Assembly: GCF_008297955.1 (NCBI RefSeq)
Contig: NZ_VTPY01000005.1
Coordinates: 248,001 to 312,000 of the forward strand
From: Billgrantia pellis
Lineage (GTDB): Bacteria; Pseudomonadota; Gammaproteobacteria; Pseudomonadales; Halomonadaceae
Length of the DNA stretch: 64,000 nt
Direction: 5' to 3'
Position numbers and translations under genes: made by a program. Below, piece by piece: positions 1-7,307 of this stretch (position 1 is its first letter; each line of letters begins with the position of its first letter). The notes beneath the pieces are model-generated. The model searched no databases. It saw nothing but the letters and a program-made list of their open reading frames with translations, and had not been told where the DNA came from.

Positions 1-2903
1 ATATCGTCAATCGCAGCTTCAAGTACTCGCGCCCGCGCGGCATCGTTGCCGCCGGCGCCGAGGAGCCCAATGCATTGGTCCAATTGGGCAGCACCGAGGC
101 GGCCCAAGTACCCAATGTGCGTGCTACCCAGCAGGCGCTGTTCGAGGGGCTGGTGGCGCGCAGCACCAACGGCTGGCCCAATGTCCAACGCGATCTCATG
201 GGCATGATCGGCAAGCTGGGTGGGCGCCTGATGCCGCCGGGGTTCTACTACAAGACCTTCATGGCGCCGGCCTCCATGTGGATGACGTATGAAAAGTACA
301 TCCGCAAGGGCGCGGGCCTCGGCCGCAGCCCCATGGAACCCGATCCGGATACCTACGATCACCTGCACCAGCATTGCGACGTGCTTATTGTCGGCGCTGG
401 TCCGGCCGGACTGGCGGCGGCGCTGACGGCGGCGCGCAGCGGTGCGCGGGTGATCCTCTGCGACGAGCAGGAGGAGATGGGCGGTTCGTTGCTCGACAGC
501 CGCGAACTGATCGATCACCAGCCGGCCGCCCAATGGGTGGCGCGGGTACTGGAGGAACTCGCCGGCCGGGACAACGTCACCCTGCTGCCGCGAACCACCG
601 CCAACGGTTATCACGACCACCATTTCGTGACGCTCCACGAACGGCGCACCGAGCATCTCGGTGAAACCGCCCCGCTGAAGGGCGGTTATCGCCCCGCCCG
701 GTCGCGGATGCACCGTGTGCGTGCCGGTCAGGTGCTGCTGGCGACCGGTGCTCACGAGCGTCCGCTGGTGTATGGCAACAACGACGTGCCGGGCAACCTG
801 TTGGCCGGTGCCGTCTCCACCTACATTCGTCGCTATGGCGTGGTGCCTGGCCGTCGGCTGGTGCTCTCCACCACCAACGATCACGCCTACCGTGCCGCTC
901 TCGACTGGCAGGACGCCGGCCGTGAGGTGGTGGCGATCGTCGACGCCCGCCCTGCGCCGGACGGTGAACTGGTGGCACAGGCGCGTGAGCGCGGCATTCG
1001 CATCATCGAGGGCGCGGCGGTGCTCGAGGCCAAGGGCGGCAGCCGGGTCAGCGGGGCGCGTGTCGCCGCCATCGACGCCGGCGCCTTCAAGGTCACCGGA
1101 CAGGCCGAGACGTTGGAGTGCGACACTATCGCCAGCTCGGGAGGCTACAGCCCGGTAATTCATCTGGCCTCACATACCGGAGCGCGGCCGACCTGGAACG
1201 AAGCAATCCTCGGCTTCGTGCCCGGCTTGGTGAAAGGGGTGCATGCCGCCGGTAGCGCTCGTGGCATTCATGACCTGGCGGAAGGCTTGGCCGATGGCGT
1301 CGCCATGGCCGCGCGGGCCCTCGAGACGCTCGGCGTGTCGGCCATGGCGGTGGAGCTGCCGCACGTAGACGCTCGGCGGGATGGCCCCTCTTGCGCCCTC
1401 TACCAGGTGCCCCATGAGAAGCCGACCCTGCGCGCGCCTAAGCAGTTCGTGGACCTGCAGAACGATGTCACCGCGTCGGCCATAGAGATCGCCACTCGCG
1501 AGGGCTTCGAATCCATCGAACACGTCAAGCGCTACACGGCCATGGGCTTCGGCACCGACCAGGGCAAGCTTGGCAACATTAACGGCATGGCCATCGCCGC
1601 CCGCTGCTTGGGCAAGTCGATTCCCGAAGTGGGCACCACCGTGTTCCGCCCCAATTATACGCCGGTCACCTTCGGCGCTATTGTCGGCCGTCACTGTCGC
1701 GAGCTGTTCGACCCCGAGCGCTATACTGCGCTGCACGAGTGGCACGTGGAGCACGGTGCCGAATTCGAGGATGTTGGGCAGTGGAAGCGGCCCTGGTACT
1801 TCCCGCAGTCGGTCGACGGCAAGAAGGAGACGATGCACGAGGCGGTGGCTCGCGAGTGCCTGGCGGTACGCGAGAAGGTCGGTATCCTCGATGCGTCGAC
1901 CCTGGGCAAGATCGACATCCAGGGACCGGACGCTCGTGAATTTCTCAACCGCGTCTATACCAACAAGTGGTTGAAGCTCGAGGTGGGGCGTGCCCGCTAC
2001 GGCCTGATGTGCAAGGACGACGGCATGCTGATGGACGACGGCACTACCAGCTGCCTGGGCGAGAACCACTTCCTGATGACTACCACCACCGGCGGCGCCG
2101 CTTCCGTGCTGGAGTGGCTGGAGCTGTGGCACCAGACCGAATGGCCGGAGCTTCAGGTGTATTTCACCTCGGTGACCGACCACTGGGCGACCATGACGGT
2201 GACGGGGCCCGAGGCACGCCACCTGCTGGCCGAGATCACCGACATCGACCTCGACCGTGACACGTTCCGGTTCATGGATTGGCGCGAGGGCAAGGTCGCA
2301 GGCGTGCCGGCGCGGGTGTTCCGTATTTCCTTCACCGGCGAGCTCGCCTACGAAATCAATGTCCAGGCCAACTACGCCATGCATGTCTGGAAGACCCTGT
2401 TCGAGCACGGCGACAAGTATGGTCTGACGCCCTACGGCACCGAGACCATGCACGTACTGCGCGCCGAGAAGGGCTTTATCATCGCCGGCCAGGACAGCGA
2501 CGGCTCGGTCACTCCCGAGGACCTGGGGATGCAGTGGGCCGTTGGCTACGACAAACCGTTCTCATGGATCGGCAAGCGGGCACTGTCGCGCTCCGATACT
2601 CGCCGCACGGACCGCAAGCAGCTAGTGGGCCTCAAGCCGAAGGATCCGACGGTGGTTCTGGAGGAGGGCGCCCAGATCGTCTTCGACCCGGATCACACCA
2701 TTCCCATGCCCATGGTCGGGCACGTGACGTCGAGCTACTACAGTCCGACGCTGGGCGGCGGTTTTGCCCTGGCGGTGGTCAAGGGCGGCCATCAGCGCAT
2801 GGGCGAGACCGTCTATCTGCCCATGGCCGACGGCAAGACACACGCGGCGGAAATTGTCGGTACGATCTTCTACGACCCCAAGGGAGAGCGCCAGCATGTC
2901 TGA
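1..2903 (+). CDS. soxA: Sarcosine oxidase alpha subunit (5' end cut off by window)
   Basis: Large FAD/NAD-binding subunit of heterotetrameric sarcosine oxidase, which demethylates sarcosine to glycine and passes the methyl group to tetrahydrofolate. The frame is open from base 3 and already reads an RSFKYSRPRGI stretch typical of the SoxA N-terminus, so about 40 residues and the start codon lie upstream of the window. The visible part is 966 residues. A Rossmann motif VGAGPAGLAA sits near visible residue 128. The C-terminal half (from about residue 600) is a GcvT-like folate-binding domain. The stop overlaps the start of soxG by 8 bases, so the two are translationally coupled. soxB and soxD are expected just upstream. 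The family match is clear throughout. Confidence 0.95.
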   Translation, partial: IVNRSFKYSRPRGIVAAGAEEPNALVQLGSTEAAQVPNVRATQQALFEGLVARSTNGWPNVQRDLMGMIGKLGGRLMPPGFYYKTFMAPASMWMTYEKYIRKGAGLGRSPMEPDPDTYDHLHQHCDVLIVGAGPAGLAAALTAARSGARVILCDEQEEMGGSLLDSRELIDHQPAAQWVARVLEELAGRDNVTLLPRTTANGYHDHHFVTLHERRTEHLGETAPLKGGYRPARSRMHRVRAGQVLLATGAHERPLVYGNNDVPGNLLAGAVSTYIRRYGVVPGRRLVLSTTNDHAYRAALDWQDAGREVVAIVDARPAPDGELVAQARERGIRIIEGAAVLEAKGGSRVSGARVAAIDAGAFKVTGQAETLECDTIASSGGYSPVIHLASHTGARPTWNEAILGFVPGLVKGVHAAGSARGIHDLAEGLADGVAMAARALETLGVSAMAVELPHVDARRDGPSCALYQVPHEKPTLRAPKQFVDLQNDVTASAIEIATREGFESIEHVKRYTAMGFGTDQGKLGNINGMAIAARCLGKSIPEVGTTVFRPNYTPVTFGAIVGRHCRELFDPERYTALHEWHVEHGAEFEDVGQWKRPWYFPQSVDGKKETMHEAVARECLAVREKVGILDASTLGKIDIQGPDAREFLNRVYTNKWLKLEVGRARYGLMCKDDGMLMDDGTTSCLGENHFLMTTTTGGAASVLEWLELWHQTEWPELQVYFTSVTDHWATMTVTGPEARHLLAEITDIDLDRDTFRFMDWREGKVAGVPARVFRISFTGELAYEINVQANYAMHVWKTLFEHGDKYGLTPYGTETMHVLRAEKGFIIAGQDSDGSVTPEDLGMQWAVGYDKPFSWIGKRALSRSDTRRTDRKQLVGLKPKDPTVVLEEGAQIVFDPDHTIPMPMVGHVTSSYYSPTLGGGFALAVVKGGHQRMGETVYLPMADGKTHAAEIVGTIFYDPKGERQHV

Positions 2904-3546
2904 TTACACTGCGACCTGGGCCAATGTCTACGACGTACGCCCCGAAACCGAAATACCGGCCGAGTCGCCGCTGGCCTGGTCCTACCATAACAGCGGCCGT
3001 CCGAACGTCGGCACCAACAGCCGCGCGGTGCTGCGCGAGCGGGCCATGCTCGGCCACTTGATCCTGCGCGGTGGCGCCATCGTTCTGGATGACGCCGTTC
3101 GACAAGTACTCGGCCTCGGTCTTCCGGCGCGCCCCAATAGCCTGAGCCAGGACGATAGCGGCGAGCGCTCGATCCAATGGCTCTCGCCGGACGAGTGGCT
3201 CGTAATCGTGCCCGGGGGCGAAGAGTTCGCCCTCGAGAAGCGCCTGCGCGAGGCCTTGGGCGGTGCCCATTACGCCATCGTCAATGTGGGCGGCGGCCAG
3301 ACACTGCTCGAACTCGAGGGCGAGATGGCCCGCGAGTTGCTGATGAAATCGACGCCTTACGATGTGCATCCCGACGCTTTCCCGGTGGGCAAAGGCGTGA
3401 CCACGGTGTTTGCCAAGAGCAGTCTGATTCTGCGCCGACCCACGGAAACCCGTTGGGAGCTGGTGGTGCGACGCAGTTTCGCCGACTACCTCTATCGCTG
3501 GCTGCTGGACGCCGGTGCGGAGTATGGCATTGGCGTGGAGGGGTGA
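2896..3546 (+). CDS. soxG: Sarcosine oxidase gamma subunit
   Basis: Small subunit of heterotetrameric sarcosine oxidase, 216 residues, the usual length for SoxG. The ATG at 2896 lies inside the 3' end of soxA, with GGGAGAG just upstream as ribosome binding site. The in-frame upstream extension was discarded because it overlaps soxA. The sequence shows the GcvT-like fold of the family, including the SPDEWL and VNVGGGQTLLELEG segments. Order soxA-soxG-purU is the standard arrangement in betaine-degrading gammaproteobacteria. Gamma probably stabilises the complex rather than carrying catalytic residues; that is family knowledge, not visible here. Confidence 0.92.
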   Translation: MSDYTATWANVYDVRPETEIPAESPLAWSYHNSGRPNVGTNSRAVLRERAMLGHLILRGGAIVLDDAVRQVLGLGLPARPNSLSQDDSGERSIQWLSPDEWLVIVPGGEEFALEKRLREALGGAHYAIVNVGGGQTLLELEGEMARELLMKSTPYDVHPDAFPVGKGVTTVFAKSSLILRRPTETRWELVVRRSFADYLYRWLLDAGAEYGIGVEG

Positions 3547-3574
3547 TTCGACGTCTCGTTTGCCAGGCGCGTTT

Positions 3575-3599
3575 GGCCGGGGTTCCCCCGGCCCTTTTT
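3575..3599 (+). terminator. Intrinsic terminator or attenuator between soxG and purU
   Basis: GGCCGGGG (3575-3582) pairs perfectly with CCCCGGCC (3586-3593) across a 3-base loop and is followed by C and five T. A second CTTTTTCCACTCG copy follows directly, forming a short tandem repeat up to 3622. It could end the sox transcript or reduce readthrough into purU. Confidence 0.6.
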
Positions 3600-3639
3600 C
3601 CACTCGGACCTTTTTCCACTCGCCGCCGGAGAGAGCAGC

Positions 3640-4506
3640 ATGAACCGACCCAACGACATCTGGATCATGGCCGCGCAGTGCCCCAGCCGCCTGGGCACTG
3701 TTGACGTGGTGACGCGCTTTCTCAAGGAGCGGCGCTGCTATATCACCGAGCAGCAATCCTTCGATGACCGCCTGAGCGGTCGCTTCTTCATTCGCACCGA
3801 GTTCCGGCCCGAGGAGGCCGGCTTCGATGCCGAGACCTTCCAGACCGGCTTCACCGAGCGTGCTGCCGAGTTCGAGATGCGTTTCGAGCTGACGCCGCCG
3901 GAGCGGCGAATGCCGGTAGTGATCATGGTCTCCAGGGCCGACCATTGCCTCAACGACCTGCTTTACCGCTACCGCACCGGGCAGTTGCCCATCGATATAC
4001 GCGCCATCGTCTCCAATCATCCCGACCTGGCATCACTGGCGGAGTGGCACGGCATTCCATACCACCACTTACCGATTACGGCCGAGACCAAGCCCCAGCA
4101 GGAGGCGTGTGTTCGCGAGGTCATCGAAGCGAGCGGCGCCGAACTGGTGATACTGGCCCGTTACATGCAGGTGCTCTCGAGCGAAATGTGCGCCAGGCTC
4201 TCGGGGCGTGCCATCAATATTCACCACTCGCTGCTGCCCGGCTTCAAGGGAGCGCGTCCCTATCACCAGGCCTACGAAAAAGGGGTCAAGCTGGTTGGCG
4301 CCACGGCCCACTATATCAACGATGATCTGGACGAAGGCCCGATCATTACCCAGGGCGTGGCGCCGGTGAGCCATACCGACTATCCCGAGGATCTGGTTGC
4401 CAAGGGCCGCGACATTGAATGCCTGACCTTGGCCCGGGCAGTTGCGCTGCACGTGGAGCGGCGTGTTTTCCTGCATGCCAGCCGTACGGTCGTCTTCGAT
4501 CGCTAG
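3640..4506 (+). CDS. purU: Formyltetrahydrofolate deformylase
   Basis: Hydrolyses 10-formyl-THF to formate and free THF. The 288-residue protein has an N-terminal ACT domain (about residues 8-85) and a C-terminal formyltransferase domain (about 95-280). Visible catalytic signatures are NIHHSLLPGF, with the Asn and His, and DDLDEGPII, with the Asp. The ATG at 3640 has GGAGAG about 8 bases upstream. Downstream of soxAG it fits a role in regenerating the THF that sarcosine oxidase loads with one-carbon units. It is separated from soxG by 93 bases with a terminator-like hairpin, so it may also have its own promoter. Confidence 0.95.
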   Translation: MNRPNDIWIMAAQCPSRLGTVDVVTRFLKERRCYITEQQSFDDRLSGRFFIRTEFRPEEAGFDAETFQTGFTERAAEFEMRFELTPPERRMPVVIMVSRADHCLNDLLYRYRTGQLPIDIRAIVSNHPDLASLAEWHGIPYHHLPITAETKPQQEACVREVIEASGAELVILARYMQVLSSEMCARLSGRAINIHHSLLPGFKGARPYHQAYEKGVKLVGATAHYINDDLDEGPIITQGVAPVSHTDYPEDLVAKGRDIECLTLARAVALHVERRVFLHASRTVVFDR

Positions 4507-4551
4507 TACGGACAGTCTGGGAAGCGAATGCCAGCGGTGAGGGCTTCGTCA

Positions 4552-4569
4552 TGTAAGTTTTTTCCTACA
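4552..4569 (+). promoter_or_regulatory. GacA-like upstream palindrome, sRNA copy 1
   Basis: TGTAAG (4552-4557), six T, then CCTACA (4564-4569). This matches the GacA/UvrY activating site consensus TGTAAG-N6-CTTACA with one mismatch. It lies 31 bases upstream of the TATC box shared by all three sRNA loci, further away than the corresponding palindromes of copies 2 and 3. GacA binding is inference from the motif. Confidence 0.5.
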
Positions 4570-4586
4570 TGTTGGGAAGAAGATTT

Positions 4587-4612
4587 CCTACGCTGTCGCC
4601 TATCCTGGGTTA
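4587..4612 (+). promoter_or_regulatory. Conserved core promoter box, sRNA copy 1
   Basis: CCTACG (4587-4592), eight bases, then TATCCTGGGTTA (4601-4612). The same CYTAC(A/G)-N8-TATC-N2-(A/G)GGTTA layout occurs at 7074-7099 and 28814-28839. In each case the TATC starts 154-157 bases before the terminator hairpin. The constant spacing argues for a promoter element. Which bases form the -10 is not clear. Confidence 0.45.
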
Positions 4613-4615
4613 AAC

Positions 4616-4786
4616 CCGATACCGTCCCAATGTGCCACGCTGTCGTCATGGGGAAACGGATTGCCCAACACGGAAGGCCAAGCGACGGAACGCTTACACC
4701 CAAGGATGCTTGGGCAGGATGCCCAAGGTGAGCGGTTTAGGGAAGCGTCGATAGGAAGCCCGGCCTTGATGGCCGGGCTTTTCTTT
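4616..4786 (+). ncRNA. Putative CsrA/RsmA-sequestering small RNA, copy 1
   Basis: Intergenic, rich in GGA motifs: eight between 4650 and 4757. Several sit in hairpin loops: AGCG(4681-4684)/CGCT(4691-4694) around ACGGAA; CCCAAG(4699-4704)/CTTGGG(4709-4714) around GATG; and, mutually exclusive with the last, an 8-bp stem CTTGGGCA/TGCCCAAG (4709-4716/4720-4727) with a bare GGA loop. It ends in a strong terminator at 4757-4784. GGA in loops plus upstream GacA-like sites is the hallmark of CsrB/CsrC and RsmX/Y/Z RNAs, which titrate the translational regulator CsrA/RsmA. The 5' end is a guess; the transcript is probably 110-165 nt. Copies 2 and 3 resemble each other more than this one. Confidence 0.6.
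4757..4784 (+). terminator. Terminator of sRNA copy 1
   Basis: AGCCCGGCC (4757-4765) pairs with GGCCGGGCT (4771-4779) around TTGAT and is followed by TTTTCTTT. The same GCCCGGCC/GGCCGGGC stem ends the other two sRNA loci. Confidence 0.8.
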
Positions 4787-4918
4787 GGGTGGGCTCAGCT
4801 TACAGCTGAGACGGCCAATTCGATGCGAGAGATGCTTATCGCTATGCGTTCCTGCGGGTTCGCCACAATATCGCGTCTCATCGTGCCTGCCCCCGGCCAG
4901 CGGCTGGGGGTCTTTCGC

Positions 4919-5986
4919 TTACCTCTCCTGCTCAGCGCTTTTCAACGTCGCCATGTCGATTACGAAGCGGTAGCGCACATCACCTTTCTCCATGCGCTCG
5001 TAGGCTTCGTTGATATTCTCAATATTCAGCATCTCGATATCGCAGCGGATGTTGTGTTCGGCGCAGAATTCGAGCAATTCTTGGGTCTCCTGGATACCGC
5101 CGATCAACGAGCCGGCCAGTACGCGGCGCTTGAATACCAAGTTGAAGGCATTGAGGGCAGGCTCGATGGGGTCGAGCAGACCGACCAGGATATGGGTGCC
5201 GTCGTATTTTAGCGCCGCCAGATAGGGGTTGATATCGTGCTGTACCGGCACGGTGTCGAGCATGAAGTCGAAGGTTTCGGCTACTGCTTCCATCTGGGAG
5301 GCATCGGTGGAGACGACCACGTGGTCGGCGCCATGACCCTTGGCTTCCGCGACCTTGGCCTCCGAGCGAGTGAAAACGGTTACCTCGGCGCCCAGCGCCT
5401 TGGCCAGCTTGACCCCCATGTGGCCGAGCCCGCCCATGCCGATCACTCCGACCTTGTGGCCGGTCTTCACACCGTAGTGCTTGAGGGGCGAGTAAGTGGT
5501 GATGCCGGCGCACAGGATGGGTGCGGCGGAGGCGAGGTCGATGCCGTCCGGCATGCTCAGTACGAAATGCTCGCTTACCACGATATTGTCCGAGTAGCCG
5601 CCTTGGGTGAAGGTGCCGTCTTGCCGGTCGTCGCTGCCATAGGTCATGGTGAAGCCTTCCAGGCAGAACTGCTCGACACCGTCAAGACAGGGCTGGCAGT
5701 GGCGGCAGGAGTCGACCATGCAGCCCACACCGACGAGATCGCCGGCCTGGAAGCGAGTGACCTGATCTCCCACGGCGATGACGCGACCGACGATCTCATG
5801 GCCGGGGACGACGGGATAGCGGCTCATGCCCCAGTCGTCGCGGGCAAAGTGGAGGTCGCTGTGGCAAACGCCGCAATAAAGGATTTCAATGGCAACATCG
5901 TCCGGCCGCGGTTGGCGACGCTCGAACCGATAGGGGGCCAGCGGCTGATCGGGGGCATGGGCGGCGTAGGCGCGAGTTTGGCTCAT
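4919..5986 (-). CDS. Zinc-dependent NAD(P) alcohol dehydrogenase (YahK/CAD type)
   Basis: 355-residue medium-chain dehydrogenase that most likely reduces aldehydes with NADPH in the cytoplasm. Visible features are the catalytic zinc ligands in GVCHSDLH (about residue 40) and PGHE (about 63), the structural zinc cysteine cluster CRHCQPCLDGVEQFC (about 93-107), and the nucleotide loop GMGGLGHMG (about 183-191). The CAD/YahK subgroup is suggested by the DWG and GGYSDNIVV segments. It is transcribed away from an AraC-family regulator. That resembles E. coli yqhC-yqhD, where the regulator activates an aldehyde reductase, so a role in aldehyde detoxification is plausible. The exact substrate cannot be read from sequence. 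Confidence 0.88.
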   Translation of the reverse strand: MSQTRAYAAHAPDQPLAPYRFERRQPRPDDVAIEILYCGVCHSDLHFARDDWGMSRYPVVPGHEIVGRVIAVGDQVTRFQAGDLVGVGCMVDSCRHCQPCLDGVEQFCLEGFTMTYGSDDRQDGTFTQGGYSDNIVVSEHFVLSMPDGIDLASAAPILCAGITTYSPLKHYGVKTGHKVGVIGMGGLGHMGVKLAKALGAEVTVFTRSEAKVAEAKGHGADHVVVSTDASQMEAVAETFDFMLDTVPVQHDINPYLAALKYDGTHILVGLLDPIEPALNAFNLVFKRRVLAGSLIGGIQETQELLEFCAEHNIRCDIEMLNIENINEAYERMEKGDVRYRFVIDMATLKSAEQER

Positions 5987-6158
5987 ATCACTCTCCTTCT
6001 GGGGTGGGTCGAGCGCTTAGTATGGTCATGAAGGCGTGGGCGGGGGTGCAAGTTCCTACGGGATTTTTGCTCATTTCTCGGGGAATTCGTTGTTATCGGC
6101 GTCAATGGGGAACAAAAGCCGTCATCATGTCTGGCAAGCGGGATGAATGGGAGTTTCC

Positions 6159-7100
6159 ATGACGATATCACTGGCCCCGGCCGATGAGCTGATCGGCCTG
6201 CTTGCCCCACTGGCCGAACGTGAAGGCTTTACCGAGACTCCGTTAGCCGGCGTGTCGTTGATGGCCATGCATCGCCCCAGACCGCGGACGCCGTTGATCT
6301 ACGAGCCGGGCCTGTTCGTCGTTGTCCAAGGCAACAAGATCGGTTACCTCGGCAATCGCGAAATCCATTACGGTCCGGGCCATTATCTGGTCCAGACACT
6401 GCCGCTGCCTTTCGAGTGCGTGACGTTGGCCACCCGTGATGTGCCCATGCTGGGCTTGGCGGTACGCCTCGATCCGGCAATGCTGGGCGAAATGGTGGCG
6501 GCGATGGACGAGGCGAGGCCGGCGGTGAGCGGCCCGGATCCGGTGCCCATGGCGTCGGTAGCGATGACCGAGGGTATGCGCGGTGCAGTGGTGCGGCTCT
6601 TGCGAGCCTTGCACGATCCTGCGGAGGCGGCGGCGATGGGGGTGGCCAGGGTGCGTGATATCCTCTTCGAGGCGATGAAAGGGGAACAGGGGCCGGCGCT
6701 GCGCGCCCTGGTGCGCCATCAAGGCCACTATTCGCGTATCGTCCGGGTGTTATCCCGGCTGCATACTCACTTTGCGGACGACATCTCGGTGGCGGCGATG
6801 GCGCGCGAGGCCAACATGAGCCCCTCTACCTTCTATCTGCATTTCAGGCAGATCGCCCACGCCTCGCCGCTGCAGTACGTGAAGCGACTGCGTCTGATCA
6901 AAGCCCAGCAACTTCTCCTTCAGGAAGCGTTCAACGTGAATCAGGCGGCGATGCGTGTCGGCTATCGCAGCGTGTCCCAGTTCAGTCGGGACTACAAGCG
7001 CTACTTCGGAGCTTCGCCGCTCCGGCATCGACGGGAGGAAGGGGCACTGGATGACACCCCGTATCGGCAATCTCTTACGCGTTCACTTATCACAGGTTAG
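6159..7100 (+). CDS. AraC-family regulator with AraC_N domain
   Basis: Transcription factor of about 313 residues. The N-terminal AraC_N sensor domain (about residues 15-170) is followed by a C-terminal double HTH (about 205-300), visible as ISVAAMAREANMSPSTFY and QAAMRVGYRSVSQFSRDYK. ATG 6159 is chosen because GGGAG lies five bases upstream; an in-frame ATG at 6147 would overlap that site. It is divergent from the alcohol dehydrogenase gene across 172 bases and probably controls it in response to an aldehyde, as YqhC-type regulators do. The last codons overlap the putative promoter of sRNA copy 2, whose TATC box contains the TAG stop. Confidence 0.87.
   Translation: MTISLAPADELIGLLAPLAEREGFTETPLAGVSLMAMHRPRPRTPLIYEPGLFVVVQGNKIGYLGNREIHYGPGHYLVQTLPLPFECVTLATRDVPMLGLAVRLDPAMLGEMVAAMDEARPAVSGPDPVPMASVAMTEGMRGAVVRLLRALHDPAEAAAMGVARVRDILFEAMKGEQGPALRALVRHQGHYSRIVRVLSRLHTHFADDISVAAMAREANMSPSTFYLHFRQIAHASPLQYVKRLRLIKAQQLLLQEAFNVNQAAMRVGYRSVSQFSRDYKRYFGASPLRHRREEGALDDTPYRQSLTRSLITG
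7062..7099 (+). promoter_or_regulatory. GacA-like palindrome and core box, sRNA copy 2
   Basis: TATCGG (7062-7067), N6, CTTACG (7074-7079), then eight bases and TATCACAGGTTA (7088-7099). Layout and spacing are the same as copy 3 at 28802-28839. The left arm is a poor match to TGTAAG while the right arm is good. The whole element lies in the 3' end of the araC-type gene. Confidence 0.45.
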
Positions 7101-7109
7101 GTACAGGCG

Positions 7110-7269
7110 CTGCTATAGCTGCGAAGCTACAACCATGAGCCAGGGAGGCTCATCAGGGAAGACCGAGTCAGGACGACTCAAGCCCAGGGACGCTCGAGCA
7201 ACCAGGACGCTCGAGACAGGAAAAGAAAGGAAGCGAAGATTTTGCCCGGCCAAGGCCGGGCTTTTCTTT
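7110..7269 (+). ncRNA. Putative CsrA/RsmA-sequestering small RNA, copy 2
   Basis: Seven GGA motifs in about 100 bases. Three perfect hairpins present GGA in the loop: ATGAGCC/GGCTCAT (7135-7141/7147-7153) around AGGGA; GAGTC/GACTC (7165-7169/7175-7179) around AGGAC; CTCGAGC/GCTCGAG (7193-7199/7209-7215) around a loop containing AGGAC. Unpaired CAGGAAAAGAAAGGAAG follows, then the terminator. Copy 3 has the same series of elements in the same order with paired-base differences. The start is estimated; TATAGC at 7114-7119 could instead be the -10, giving a transcript of about 140 nt. This is a CsrB/RsmZ-type RNA by architecture, not by database match. Confidence 0.65.
7244..7268 (+). terminator. 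Terminator of sRNA copy 2
   Basis: GCCCGGCC (7244-7251) and GGCCGGGC (7254-7261) pair perfectly, followed by TTTTCTTT. On the opposite strand no T run follows the hairpin, so it serves the plus-strand transcript only. Confidence 0.85.
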
Positions 7270-7307
7270 CCGGAATTGCCTCTCTTTGCGAGTGCTGCGT
7301 TTACCTG

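Noticed and set aside
1170..2453. 427-codon frame antisense to soxA
   Set aside because: Shadow of soxA; no conserved motif.
4889..4911. CCCCC...GGGGG hairpin just beyond the alcohol dehydrogenase stop, considered as its terminator
   Set aside because: On the minus strand no T run follows, and the stem contains a mismatch, so it is not a convincing intrinsic terminator.
4661..5212. 183-codon frame across sRNA copy 1 and the alcohol dehydrogenase end
   Set aside because: Runs through the sRNA terminator and antisense into a clear gene; no family resemblance.
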